Shown here piece by piece: positions 8,794 through 19,147 of a DNA stretch of 64,000 nucleotides (its first letter is position 1; every line of letters begins with the position of its first letter). The stretch comes from Novosphingobium sp. MD-1 (GTDB lineage: Bacteria > Pseudomonadota > Alphaproteobacteria > Sphingomonadales > Sphingomonadaceae). Below the pieces are notes generated by a model, which did no database searches, had not been told where the DNA came from, and saw nothing but the letters and a program-made list of their open reading frames with translations. The stretch lies in NCBI RefSeq assembly GCF_001014975.1, contig NZ_BBXA01000034.1, positions 124,001 to 188,000 on the forward strand, in the 5' to 3' direction. Position numbers and translations under genes: made by a program.

Positions 8794-10104
8794 TCACCCT
8801 TCCCCCGGCCCGCCGGTCAACGCTTCCACGATCTGGCGGAAGGCATCGCCACGCGCTTCGAAATCGCGGAACTGGTCGAAGCTGGCACAGGCCGGCGAGA
8901 GCATGACGACATCGCCCGGCCGCGCGGCGGCGATCGCCTGGCTGACCGCATCGCATAGCATCTCGCTGCGGCTGACGGGCATCACCGGTTCGAGGATCTC
9001 GGCGAAGCGCGGCCCCGCCTCGCCGATGGTATAGGCCGCGACGACGTGATCGAAGAACGGCGCGCATTCGTCGAGATCGTCGCCCTTGGGCAGCCCGCCG
9101 ACGATCCAGTGGATGCGCGGGAAAGCGGCCAGCGCGGGCGCCGTAGAGGCAGGGTTGGTCGCCTTGCTGTCGTTGATGAACAGCACGCCGCGCGCCTCGG
9201 CCACGCGTTCCATGCGGTGCGGCAAGCCCTTGAACGATTGCAGCGCCGGGCGCCACTGGCTTTCGTTCAGGCCTAGCAGGCGCGCGATTTCCACGGCGAT
9301 GGCCGCGTTTTGCAGGTTGTGCGGGCCTTGCAGCGAGGGCCAGTCCGCCTGCCCCGCCAGCGCCGCCGGATCGACGACGTGAACGAAGCCCGCGCTCCGG
9401 CCAACCGCTACGTCTTCGGCGATGCGCAGGGTGTGCGGATCGCCGCAGCCGAACACCGCGTGCTGGTCGGCGCGCTGCATGGCGAACAGCCGCGCCTTGG
9501 ACGCGGCGTAGCCGGCGAAGCCATCGTAGCGGTCCAGGTGATCGGGGCTGAGATTGATCAGCGCGGCGACGTCCGCCGCCAGGCCATAGGTCAGGTCGAT
9601 CTGGTAGCTCGACAGTTCGAGCACATAGACGCCCCCGGCCGGCAGCGGCTCCTGCCCCAGCACGGGCAGGCCGATGTTGCCGCCCATGCGCACCGGCAGC
9701 GCCGCGCTCTTGCACAAGTGATGCACCAGCGCGGTGGTGGTGGACTTGCCGTTGGTGCCGGTGATGGCGACGACACGGTGCGCGGGCAGATCGCCGCGTG
9801 CCTGCGCGAACAGTTCGATATCGCCGATCACGGGCACCCCGGCGGCGCGGGCATAGTCCGCGATGGGGTGGCGGTTGAGCGGCACGCCGGGCGAGACGAC
9901 GACGCCATCGAACCCGGCAAGGTCGATCGTCAGCGGATCGGCGATCGTGGCCCGGCCTTCCAGCGTGGCGCGGGCTTCCTCGCGGTTGTCCCACGCCGTC
10001 ACCTGCGCACCGCTGGCCAGCAGCGTTTCCACGCTGGTCAGCCCCGACCGGGCGAGGCCGAGGACCGCATAGCGCTTGCCGGCAAAGGCGGAGGAGACGA
10101 TCAT
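8794..10104 (-). CDS. murD: UDP-N-acetylmuramoyl-L-alanine--D-glutamate ligase
   Basis: MurD adds D-glutamate to UDP-MurNAc-L-Ala. The 436-residue protein has an N-terminal Rossmann-like domain (YAVLGLARSG), the P-loop GTNGKSTT (116-123), the central LSPDHLDRYDGF motif with the catalytic histidine, and the C-terminal FINDSKATNP and GGLPKGDD segments. The ATG at 10102-10104 lies 7 bases after mraY. A second long frame runs through the same stretch but lacks any Mur motif and is a GC artefact. Confidence 0.97.
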   Translation of the reverse strand: MIVSSAFAGKRYAVLGLARSGLTSVETLLASGAQVTAWDNREEARATLEGRATIADPLTIDLAGFDGVVVSPGVPLNRHPIADYARAAGVPVIGDIELFAQARGDLPAHRVVAITGTNGKSTTTALVHHLCKSAALPVRMGGNIGLPVLGQEPLPAGGVYVLELSSYQIDLTYGLAADVAALINLSPDHLDRYDGFAGYAASKARLFAMQRADQHAVFGCGDPHTLRIAEDVAVGRSAGFVHVVDPAALAGQADWPSLQGPHNLQNAAIAVEIARLLGLNESQWRPALQSFKGLPHRMERVAEARGVLFINDSKATNPASTAPALAAFPRIHWIVGGLPKGDDLDECAPFFDHVVAAYTIGEAGPRFAEILEPVMPVSRSEMLCDAVSQAIAAARPGDVVMLSPACASFDQFRDFEARGDAFRQIVEALTGGPGEG

Positions 10105-10111
10105 GCCCGGA

Positions 10112-11176
10112 TCATCGCACCTTCAGCGTGGCGAGGCCGAGCAGCGCCAGCACGATCGAGACGATCCAGAAGCGGATCACGACGGTCGATTCCTTCCAGC
10201 CGAGCTGCTCGAAATGGTGGTGGATCGGCGCCATGCGGAACACGCGCTTGCCGGTGCGCTTATAGACCGAGACCTGGATGATGACCGAAACGGCCTCCAT
10301 CACGAACAGGCCACCGACGATCGCCAGCACGATCTCGTGATGGGCAGATACCGCGATCACGCCCAGCGTGCCGCCCAGCGCAAGGCTGCCGGTATCGCCC
10401 ATGAACACCGCGGCAGGCGGGGCGTTGAACCACAGGAAGGCAAGGCACGCGCCCATCACCGCCGCGCAGTAGATCGCCAGTTCGCCCGCGCCGGGAACGT
10501 GCGGAATGCCCAGGTAATGCGCATAGTCCACGCGGCCGGCGAGGTAGGCGATGATCGCGAACGTGCCCGCCGCGATCACCACCGGCATCGTCGCCAACCC
10601 GTCCAGCCCGTCGGTCAGGTTCACGGCATTGCCCGCGCCGACGATGACGAAGGCAGCAAAGACGTAGTAGAACGGCCCCAGCGGGATATAGAGGTTGCTG
10701 AACACCGGCACGTAGAGGTTGGTTTCCCCCACCACCAGCCAGGCGGCAACGCCCGCGACGACGAATTCGCCAAGCAGGCGGACCTTGGCCGGCACGCCCT
10801 TGTGCGCGTACTTGGTGACCTTGTCGTAATCGTCGAGGAAGCCGATCAGACCGAAGCCGAGCGTGACGACCAGGCAGGCCCAGACATAGCGGCTGGTCAC
10901 GTCCATCCACAGCAGCAGGCCCAGCGTGAGCGCGATGACGATCATCAGCCCGCCCATGGTGGGCGTGCCGCGCTTGGCGAGGTGGCTTTGCGGCCCGTCC
11001 TCGCGGATAGGCTGGCCCTTGCCCTGCCGCACGCGCAGCATGTTGATGAAGCGCGGGCCGATCAGCAGGCCCACGAACAGCGCGGTCAGCAGCGAGGCGC
11101 CGGCGCGGAAGCTCTGGTAACGGAAAAGATTGGTCAGGCCTTCATAGTGAAGCCAGTGCGCCAGCAGATAGAGCAT
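10112..11176 (-). CDS. mraY: Phospho-N-acetylmuramoyl-pentapeptide transferase
   Basis: MraY transfers phospho-MurNAc-pentapeptide to undecaprenyl phosphate, making lipid I at the inner membrane. The 354 residues form about ten helices. Diagnostic motifs are KRGTPTMGG, FLDDYDK with the Mg-binding aspartates, NAVNLTDGLDGLA, FMGDTGSLALGG and the C-terminal MAPIHHHFE histidine cluster. The start codon directly abuts the murF stop codon, with no gap, as expected for a coupled dcw transcript. Confidence 0.98.
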   Translation of the reverse strand: MLYLLAHWLHYEGLTNLFRYQSFRAGASLLTALFVGLLIGPRFINMLRVRQGKGQPIREDGPQSHLAKRGTPTMGGLMIVIALTLGLLLWMDVTSRYVWACLVVTLGFGLIGFLDDYDKVTKYAHKGVPAKVRLLGEFVVAGVAAWLVVGETNLYVPVFSNLYIPLGPFYYVFAAFVIVGAGNAVNLTDGLDGLATMPVVIAAGTFAIIAYLAGRVDYAHYLGIPHVPGAGELAIYCAAVMGACLAFLWFNAPPAAVFMGDTGSLALGGTLGVIAVSAHHEIVLAIVGGLFVMEAVSVIIQVSVYKRTGKRVFRMAPIHHHFEQLGWKESTVVIRFWIVSIVLALLGLATLKVR

Positions 11177-12661
<1,485 letters not shown>

Positions 12662-12664
12662 GGT

Positions 12665-14146
12665 TCAGGTCCCTCCGGCCGGTCCGGCGCATTCGCGCGC
12701 CACCTGCACATCGTCGAACGGCAGGATGCGGGTGGCGTCGCCCCGGCCCACGATCTGCCCCTGTTCGTGGCCCTTGCCGGCGACCAGCACGATGTCATCC
12801 CCGGTCGCCTCGGCAATGGCGGCGGCGATGGCCGCACGGCGATCACCGATCTCGCGCGCACCCGCGGTGCAGCCGGCGAGCACGGCCTTGCGGATGTCCG
12901 CCGGGTCTTCGCCGCGCGGATTGTCATCGGTGACGATGACGAGATCGGAGCCGGCGCAGGCGGCGCGGCCCATTTCCGGGCGCTTGCCACCATCGCGATC
13001 CCCGCCCGCGCCGAACACGGTGATGAGGCGGCCCTTCACGTGCGGACGAAGCGCGGCGATGGCGGCCTCGATCGCATCGGGGGTGTGCGCGTAATCGACA
13101 TAGACCGGCGCGCCGGCGCGGCTGATCGCGGCGCGTTCCAGCCGCCCGCGCACCGGCTGGAGCCGGCCGAGCGCCTCGAACGCGCGGTCCGCATCGCCAC
13201 CAGTGGCCAGCACCAGCCCGGCCGCGACCAGCGCGTTGGCGGCCTGATAGGCGCCGATCAGCGGCAGGTTGACCTTGCGCGTCTTGCGCTGGCCTTCGGC
13301 GCCGTATTCGATCTCCAGCGTCTGCCCGAGTTGGGTGGGCGTGCGCGACAGCAGGCGGATGCCATCGCCCTTCGCGCCGACCGTCAGCAGGTTGAGCCCG
13401 CGCGCCGCCGCATGGGCCACGGCCTTGCCGGACCAGGCATCGTCGTCCGCCCAGATCACCGCCGTCCCGTCATCGGCCACGACATCATCGAACAGACGCA
13501 TCTTGGCAGCGAAGTAATCATCCATCGTCGCGTGGTAATCGAGATGGTCGCGGCTAAGGTTGGTGAACGCCCCGGCCACGACGTGCAGGCCCTCGTTGCG
13601 GTACTGCGACAGGCCGTGGCTCGACGCTTCGTAGGCGACATGCGTCACGCCCTCACGCGCCAGCCCGGTCATGTTCGCAAGGAACGTGACGATATCGGGC
13701 GTGGTAAGGCCGGTGGAAACGGATTCGTCCGCCGTGGTCACGCCCAGCGTGCCGATCGAGGCGGCGGAATAGCCGGCCATGCGCCAGAGCTGCCGCGTCA
13801 TCTCTACCGTGGAGGTCTTGCCGTTGGTGCCGGTGACGGCGACCACGGTTTCGGGAACGGGCGTGAAGAAGCGCGCGGCGAGCCGGGCAAAGGCGCGGCG
13901 CGGCTCTGCATCCGCGATATGGACAGCGCCCACCACGGTCGCCTCGGGCCGGGCGACGACGGCGACCGCGCCAGCCGCGACGGCATCGGCGATGAAATCC
14001 TCGCCATTGAAACGCGCGCCCACAAACGCGCCGAACACGGTGCCGGGCGCAACCTTGCGGTGATCGATGGCGAAGCCGGTCACATCGCCGTCCGCGCCAT
14101 TCGGCAGCGCGAAACCGGCTTCGTGCGCGATGATGCCCAACTTCAT
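12665..14146 (-). CDS. murE: UDP-MurNAc-tripeptide synthetase, meso-DAP type
   Basis: MurE adds the third stem residue. The 493-residue protein has the P-loop GTNGKTST (106-113) and the motif DNPR at about 408-411, which in this family marks meso-diaminopimelate rather than lysine as substrate. The carbamylated-lysine region and the HYNRDHLDYH-like segment (LSRDHLDYHATMDDY) are present. The ATG at 14144-14146 overlaps the ftsI stop (ATGA). The longer upstream in-frame stretch runs through ftsI and is not part of the gene. Confidence 0.97.
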   Translation of the reverse strand: MKLGIIAHEAGFALPNGADGDVTGFAIDHRKVAPGTVFGAFVGARFNGEDFIADAVAAGAVAVVARPEATVVGAVHIADAEPRRAFARLAARFFTPVPETVVAVTGTNGKTSTVEMTRQLWRMAGYSAASIGTLGVTTADESVSTGLTTPDIVTFLANMTGLAREGVTHVAYEASSHGLSQYRNEGLHVVAGAFTNLSRDHLDYHATMDDYFAAKMRLFDDVVADDGTAVIWADDDAWSGKAVAHAAARGLNLLTVGAKGDGIRLLSRTPTQLGQTLEIEYGAEGQRKTRKVNLPLIGAYQAANALVAAGLVLATGGDADRAFEALGRLQPVRGRLERAAISRAGAPVYVDYAHTPDAIEAAIAALRPHVKGRLITVFGAGGDRDGGKRPEMGRAACAGSDLVIVTDDNPRGEDPADIRKAVLAGCTAGAREIGDRRAAIAAAIAEATGDDIVLVAGKGHEQGQIVGRGDATRILPFDDVQVARECAGPAGGT

Positions 14147-15885
14147 TCCCCGTCTCCGTTGGCGACCAGCGGCGACAGGTCGGTAATATCGACATCGCGG
14201 CTGGCATCGGGCACGACGCCCAGCAGCGGCCCGATGCGCGGCACGACCCGGCCGACGATCGGCGCGGCATTCCACGCCGACGTGCGCTGCCCGGACGTGG
14301 CGACGGTGCCCTGCGGTTCATCGAGCATGGCGATCACGACATAGCGCGGCTTGTCCATCGGGAACGCCGCCGCGAAGGTGGCGACCAGCGAGGTCCGTCG
14401 ATAGCCGCCCGCGCCCGGCTTTTCGGCCGACCCGGTCTTGCCGCCGACACGGAAGCCCGAAGCGTCGGCCTTGCGGCCCGTGCCATCCACCACGATCATG
14501 CGCAGCAGTTGCCGGATGCGCGCGCTGGTGGACGCCTTGAACACGCGGCGGCCCGGCGGCACGCGCGCCGGATCGACCTTGTAGAGCGTGGCCGGGCGCC
14601 AGATGCCGCCGTTGACGAGCGCGGCATAGGCGCTGGCGAGATGGAGCGGGGTCACTGCGATGCCGTGGCCGTAGCTGACAGTCATCGTAGTGATCCGCGC
14701 CCAGTCCCCCTTGGCATCGGTTCCCCGGGGCCAGAGAGGGAAGCCCCGCGCAGGCAGTTCTATCGTGGGCCGCTCGTTCATGCCGAGCTGCATCATTGTG
14801 CGACGAAGGGCTGGTCCGCCGAGCTTGTCGGCGATCTGCGCGGTGACGATATTGGACGAATGAACCAGTGCTTCGGGCACGTTCAGCGACGGGCCGAAGT
14901 TGTGGCTATCGTGAATGGTAAAGCCGCCGATATTGAGCGGCCCGGTGGGATAGCGCACCGACAGATCGGTGATGACCCCGGCGTCGATCGCGGCGGCAAC
15001 CGTAATCGGCTTGAACGTGGAGCCGAGTTCATAGACCTGGTTCGACACGCGGTTGAACACCAGGCCGTTGAACACACGATCGCTGCGGTTGGGATTGAAC
15101 GAGGGCAGCGATGCGAGCGCGATCACTTCGCCGGTATCGACATCGAGGATGATGCCGGCCGCGCCTTTGGCGTTGCTTTCCAGCATACCCCGGCCGAGTT
15201 CGTCTTCGAGCGCGCCCTGAGCCCGCGCATCGATCGACAGCGCCACGGGATTCGCGCGCTGCGCCGGATCGAGCAGGCGCGGTTCCAGCACCTGCTCCAT
15301 GCCGACATGGCCCTTGCCCGCCAGATCGACGAAGCCCAGTACGTTCGCCGCGAGCGAGCCCTGCGGATAGTACCGCTGGTTCTCGCGCGGGAATTCCAGC
15401 GCGGGTTCGCCCAGGGCAAAGACGTGGTTGGCCTCTTCGGGCAGGACACGCTTGCGCAGGTAGCTGGGCTTGTCGGACTTCAGGCGGCGGACGAGATCGT
15501 CATAGTCCGCATCGGGAAAGATCTGGACCAGCGCGCGCGCCACTTCTTCGGGCGTCTTGACCAGCGGGCTGCCGCCCTTTTCGCCGAACGCCTTGGGGTT
15601 GTACCACAGCGAATAGGACGGAAACGCCCGCGCCAGCGCGACGCCGTTGCGGTCGGTGATCTCGCCGCGTTCGGGCACCAGCGCATCGGCCATCGAGCGC
15701 CGGTCAGGGCTGCCTTCGAACAACCCGATCTGGACGACGCGCATAAGCGCCGTGGCCGTCAGGAACACGAAAGCGAGCAGGATAAAGAGTGCGCGTTTTT
15801 TGGCCGTCAGCAGCGCGCTCTGACGGACATTGGCCAGCTGGACCCGGCCCGATGCGATCGCGGCGGATGCGGTTAGCGCGTTCAC
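14143..15885 (-). CDS. ftsI: Septal transpeptidase FtsI (PBP3)
   Basis: FtsI crosslinks septal peptidoglycan. The 580-residue class B penicillin-binding protein has one membrane anchor (about 32-51), a PBP dimerisation domain starting at PERGEITDRNG, and a transpeptidase domain with all three active-site motifs: STFK (289-292), SSN (343-345) and KTG (483-485). The first 31 residues are cytoplasmic. It overlaps both ftsL and murE by 4 bases. No PASTA domains follow. Confidence 0.97.
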   Translation of the reverse strand: MNALTASAAIASGRVQLANVRQSALLTAKKRALFILLAFVFLTATALMRVVQIGLFEGSPDRRSMADALVPERGEITDRNGVALARAFPSYSLWYNPKAFGEKGGSPLVKTPEEVARALVQIFPDADYDDLVRRLKSDKPSYLRKRVLPEEANHVFALGEPALEFPRENQRYYPQGSLAANVLGFVDLAGKGHVGMEQVLEPRLLDPAQRANPVALSIDARAQGALEDELGRGMLESNAKGAAGIILDVDTGEVIALASLPSFNPNRSDRVFNGLVFNRVSNQVYELGSTFKPITVAAAIDAGVITDLSVRYPTGPLNIGGFTIHDSHNFGPSLNVPEALVHSSNIVTAQIADKLGGPALRRTMMQLGMNERPTIELPARGFPLWPRGTDAKGDWARITTMTVSYGHGIAVTPLHLASAYAALVNGGIWRPATLYKVDPARVPPGRRVFKASTSARIRQLLRMIVVDGTGRKADASGFRVGGKTGSAEKPGAGGYRRTSLVATFAAAFPMDKPRYVVIAMLDEPQGTVATSGQRTSAWNAAPIVGRVVPRIGPLLGVVPDASRDVDITDLSPLVANGDGE

Positions 15886-16562
15886 CGGCTGATCCTGCCC
15901 TCCTTGTGCGGCGTTCCCGTCCGGGGCTTGCCAGCGGCGCTGGCCGAGCGCGAGGCGGAGGACTTGGCGGAGCCTCCCTTGTCCACAGATTTGCCGTTAG
16001 CGGTCTTGGCCGCCTTCTTCTTCGCGGCGGGCGTTGCGCCTTCGGCAGCGCGCGGACGGCCGACCGTGCCGAGCCGTTCACCCAGCGCGGCGGTGGCCGT
16101 GGCGTGATCGACATGCGCCGCCGGCGCGTCGGTCTGCGCGATCGCTTCTTCCGCCTGCGCCGACTTGCCGGTGAGCGGCGAGACCATCGTGGGGAACGCG
16201 GCCGAGGCGATCACGCTGTCATCGGCCGAGGCGACGCGGATCGGCGCGGGTGCATCCGGATCGGCCGGCTTGCTGAGCGAGGCGAGTTGCCGTTCGTTTT
16301 CAAGATACTGCCCGGCGGTGGGTGCCACATAGCCGAATTCGATGTCGTTCCACGACTTGAGCTGCTGCTGGTTGGCGCGCGTTTCGAATTCGGTTTCGAG
16401 GTACATCTTCTCCTGCTTGAGCGCGACGATGCGCTGCTCCGCGCGATGCACCTGGCTGCGCAGCGCGTTGACGCGGAACGACAGCGCCAGCACCACCGCA
16501 CCGCACAGCGCGAGCAGGACGACCCAGCCGATCGAACGCAGGCGGTTGGCGGTCACGATCAT
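15882..16562 (-). CDS. ftsL: FtsL-like divisome protein with long tail
   Basis: FtsL is a small bitopic protein that bridges FtsQ/FtsB to FtsWI. This 226-residue protein occupies the ftsL slot between rsmH and ftsI. It has a short cytoplasmic start, one membrane helix (about 12-30) and a heptad-like stretch (LRSQVHRAEQRIVALKQEK, about 34-52) typical of FtsL coiled coils. Identification rests on position and this layout, since FtsL sequence is poorly conserved. The tail from about residue 90 is low-complexity, Ala/Ser/Lys-rich, and makes the protein about twice the usual length. Confidence 0.8.
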   Translation of the reverse strand: MIVTANRLRSIGWVVLLALCGAVVLALSFRVNALRSQVHRAEQRIVALKQEKMYLETEFETRANQQQLKSWNDIEFGYVAPTAGQYLENERQLASLSKPADPDAPAPIRVASADDSVIASAAFPTMVSPLTGKSAQAEEAIAQTDAPAAHVDHATATAALGERLGTVGRPRAAEGATPAAKKKAAKTANGKSVDKGGSAKSSASRSASAAGKPRTGTPHKEGRISR

Positions 16563-17557
16563 GCGGCGAGGCTCCCGGATGTGGCGCGCGCGGGCGCAGC
16601 GGTGCGAACCGCCCAGCGCAAGGTGGCGGAGCGGGCACGCGGGTTGCGCGCCTCTTCGGCGGAGGTGGGACGGATGGCGGACGAAGGCTTTTCGAAAACC
16701 GGCTTCGCGGTGCTGGCAAGCTGCGGCAGATGGCGCGATCCAGCGGGCATGGCGCCGGCCGCTTCGCGCAGAAACTGCTTGACGATGCGGTCTTCCAGGC
16801 TGTGGAAGCTGACCACGGCGAGCCGCCCGCCCTGCGCGAGCATCCGTTCCGCTCCGGCCAGCCCGGCGACGAGTTCATCGAGTTCGCCGTTCACATGGAT
16901 GCGGATGGCCTGGAAGCTGCGCGTGGCCGGGTCCTTGGGCGCGCCGGGGCGATGGCCCAGCGCCTTGCGCACCACGGCGGCAAGCTGGCCGGTGGTTTCC
17001 AGCGGACGCGCCGCCACGATCGCGCGCGCCACGCGGCGCGACTGGCGCTCCTCGCCATAGCGGTAGAGCACGTCGGCGATCGCCTGCTCGTCCGCCTCGT
17101 TGAGGAAATCGGCCGCGCTCGGCCCGTCCTGCGACATGCGCATGTCAAGCGGGCCGTCCGACGAGAACGCGAAGCCGCGCGCGGCCTGATCGAGCTGCAT
17201 CGAGCTGACGCCGATGTCGAAGACCACGCCCTGCACAGCGGTGACACCGGCTTCAGCCAGCCCTTCGGCCAGCTCCGAGAACCGGCGCGGATGCAGCACC
17301 AGGCGCGGCGCATCGCCCTGCGCCTCGGGCCAGCGCCGCCCGGCGGCGATCGCGTCGGGATCGCGATCGAAGGCATGGACGGTGGCACCGGCGGCAAGCA
17401 GGCGGCGGGTATAGCCGCCCGCGCCGAACGTGGCATCGACGATCACGTCGCCCGGCGACGGCGCGAGCGCTTCCACCACTTCATCGAGCAGGACGGGAAC
17501 GTGCGGGCCGAATCCGGTTGCGGGACCGGTTTCGGACGAAGGCAGGGGCGCGGTCAC
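16559..17557 (-). CDS. rsmH: 16S rRNA m4C1402 methyltransferase
   Basis: RsmH (MraW) methylates N4 of C1402 in 16S rRNA using SAM. The 332-residue protein starts HVPVLLDEVVEAL (19-31), has the SAM-binding DATFGAGGYT (41-50), an inserted helical domain, and the C-terminal VVSFHSLEDRIVKQFLRE motif. A GTG at 17555-17557 overlaps the mraZ stop (GTGA). It is preferred to the upstream in-frame codon because it keeps normal length and coupling. It overlaps ftsL by 4 bases. Confidence 0.96.
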   Translation of the reverse strand: MTAPLPSSETGPATGFGPHVPVLLDEVVEALAPSPGDVIVDATFGAGGYTRRLLAAGATVHAFDRDPDAIAAGRRWPEAQGDAPRLVLHPRRFSELAEGLAEAGVTAVQGVVFDIGVSSMQLDQAARGFAFSSDGPLDMRMSQDGPSAADFLNEADEQAIADVLYRYGEERQSRRVARAIVAARPLETTGQLAAVVRKALGHRPGAPKDPATRSFQAIRIHVNGELDELVAGLAGAERMLAQGGRLAVVSFHSLEDRIVKQFLREAAGAMPAGSRHLPQLASTAKPVFEKPSSAIRPTSAEEARNPRARSATLRWAVRTAAPARATSGSLAA

Positions 17558-18051
17558 TTGCGCTTCCCCTTCGCCAGATCCGCCATCTTGGCACGGCAAC
17601 CGGCCTGCGCCGCTTCCCAGCCCGGCCCCATGTCGAGCAGGATGCGGGGATTCCAGATGGTGATCTGGGTGCCGCCACCCTGGAAGAACAGGCCGTCCTC
17701 CACCTGGCCAAGTTCGGCGAGGTGGTCGGGCAGGACGAAGCGGCCGGAATCGTCGAAGCTGGCGCGGTGGAAGCCGTAAAGCTGCGCGGCGCGCATGTCG
17801 CGATCGAAGTCAAGGCCGAGGCGAAGCGCCTTGTCCTCTTCGCGGTCGATGTCGGCGGCGAACTGTTCGCTGCGGGAAAGGCCGAAGCCGACCAGGCAGG
17901 GCAGGCGGTGATGCTTGTCGATGCAGAGGATGCGCTGACCGTCAGACGCGTCGCGGACATCGGCGCGGAAATCGGAGGGCAGGACGAAGCGACCCTTTTC
18001 GCCGCGCGGCGAAAAGCCCTGTCCCACGTAATTTGACGGCCCTCCCGCCAC
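17554..18051 (-). CDS. mraZ: Transcriptional regulator MraZ
   Basis: MraZ is an AbrB-like double-psi-barrel DNA-binding protein that autoregulates the dcw operon. Two SpoVT/AbrB-type repeats are visible: PRGEKGRFVLPSDFR (about 15-29) and DDSGRFVLPDHLAELG further on. I chose the GTG at 18049-18051, giving 165 residues. The upstream TTG start would add 19 residues unlike the family. The start remains less certain than its neighbours. It is the first dcw gene, and the region upstream contains repeat arrays matching the layout of known MraZ operators. Confidence 0.9.
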   Translation of the reverse strand: MAGGPSNYVGQGFSPRGEKGRFVLPSDFRADVRDASDGQRILCIDKHHRLPCLVGFGLSRSEQFAADIDREEDKALRLGLDFDRDMRAAQLYGFHRASFDDSGRFVLPDHLAELGQVEDGLFFQGGGTQITIWNPRILLDMGPGWEAAQAGCRAKMADLAKGKRK

Positions 18052-18371
18052 GCCGAATACCCCGCTCGAAGACGAAAGGCTCCACCCCCGGCCCACGCTC
18101 GCGCGCAAGCCGGCCGATCCCCCGCGGATACGGCCTGGAGTTCATCCCGATGGACCATCATTAACCGGGGACATCACGGGCGGAAAGGGGAAAATGCGGG
18201 AAATTACGTCCAGAACCTGAATCCCAAGCACTTTTTCCACACGCTTCATCGCAATGTTGCACGTTGTACTTGATTTGTTTCTATCTGGAAACGCCCAAAA
18301 AATGCGGGACTCGTGCGACCCCGCACCTAAGCCCCTCCGCCTTTCCCGTATTTTCCCGTGGAGTCGCCGGC
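18052..18371 (-). promoter_or_regulatory. dcw promoter region with MraZ-box-like arrays
   Basis: This 320-base gap upstream of mraZ holds no credible gene. At 18177-18201, plus strand, three GGG-centred boxes occur every 10 bases in the pattern CGGGC-N5-GGGGA-N5-CGGGA. At 18344-18358, read on the mraZ coding strand, CGGGA-N5-CGGGA recurs with the same period, followed by a weak third box. This matches the TGGGA-N5 triple-repeat layout known for E. coli MraZ. Between the arrays TTTTCCACA (18233-18241) resembles a DnaA box, and a TTAACC hexamer occurs at 18161. The -35/-10 elements are not assignable by eye. Confidence 0.6.
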
Positions 18372-19133
18372 TCAGCCCGCGAACGCGTCTTCCAGCAACG
18401 AATCCAGCGCCGCCGCGCGCTTTCCGTCGGCGTCGGAGGGTTCGAACAGCGCGGCATCGGCCACGATCAGCGCACGGCCCCGCCCGATCCGGCAGCGCGC
18501 AACCAGCCCTTCGCGCACGATCGCGCATCGCGCGTCATGCCCGCCCGGGCGCGGCGCGAGCTGCCCGGGCAGATTGACGGGAAGCGCAGCGCCCGCGCTT
18601 TCCCGCGCCGCGTCATGCTCGCCCGCCGGCTGATCCTCGTCGAAGCGCAGTTCCAGCCCCCAGCGCGCGAGGATCGGCGAAAGCAGCACGATGTCCTGCG
18701 GGCGGCGGCGATCGCCCAGCGCATAGGTGCTGTCCGCCGTGAGCATCGGATCGGCGAACAGCAGCAGACGCCCCCCCGCCCGCACCCAGTCATCCAGCGC
18801 GACATTCTCCTGCGGCGCGAGCGGACGGGGTTGCGCCAGCAGCAGGAAGCGCGCGTCCAGCGGCGGGGCCAGCAGCGTATCGCGCGCGACGAGCGTGTAG
18901 TGTGCTTCCAGCGCGCGGCGCGCCCAGTGCGGCGGTGCATCGGCGCGCAGCATGGCGGCCAGGTCCGGCGTTTCGTTCCACAGGATCGGCAGGCTGGTGA
19001 ACAGCATCAGGCGCGGACGCTCCTGCGCGGAGACCGCGCGCGAGCCGCTGGATTTCCACGCCACACCCGCGCCCACCACCAGCGCGCAGACCAGCAGCGC
19101 CGCACCGAAGCGCCACCGGCGCGATACAGCCAT
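18372..19133 (-). CDS. Membrane-anchored protein, DUF4350/GldG-like
   Basis: I do not recognise a characterised homologue for this 253-residue protein. It has one N-terminal membrane segment (about 9-25) and a predicted periplasmic or cytoplasmic domain containing LDDWVRAGGRLLLFADPML (about 117-135). That phrase is typical of GldG/DUF4350 proteins linked to ABC-type export or gliding genes, where it forms part of a GATase-like fold. It lies 14 bases after the next gene upstream and probably shares a transcript with it. No ABC ATPase is adjacent in the window. It ends just 12 bases before the distal MraZ-like array. Confidence 0.65.
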   Translation of the reverse strand: MAVSRRWRFGAALLVCALVVGAGVAWKSSGSRAVSAQERPRLMLFTSLPILWNETPDLAAMLRADAPPHWARRALEAHYTLVARDTLLAPPLDARFLLLAQPRPLAPQENVALDDWVRAGGRLLLFADPMLTADSTYALGDRRRPQDIVLLSPILARWGLELRFDEDQPAGEHDAARESAGAALPVNLPGQLAPRPGGHDARCAIVREGLVARCRIGRGRALIVADAALFEPSDADGKRAAALDSLLEDAFAG

Positions 19134-19147
19134 GCGCGCGACGGAAA

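Noticed and set aside
18161..18166. CtrA half-site TTAACC before mraZ and another before the threonine dehydratase gene
   Set aside because: Only single hexamers were seen, without a second half at the proper spacing, so chance is likely.
18142..18528. 128-codon frame across the mraZ upstream region
   Set aside because: It spans the repeat arrays and the 3' end of the adjacent gene, has no ribosome site or domain, and is explained by base composition.
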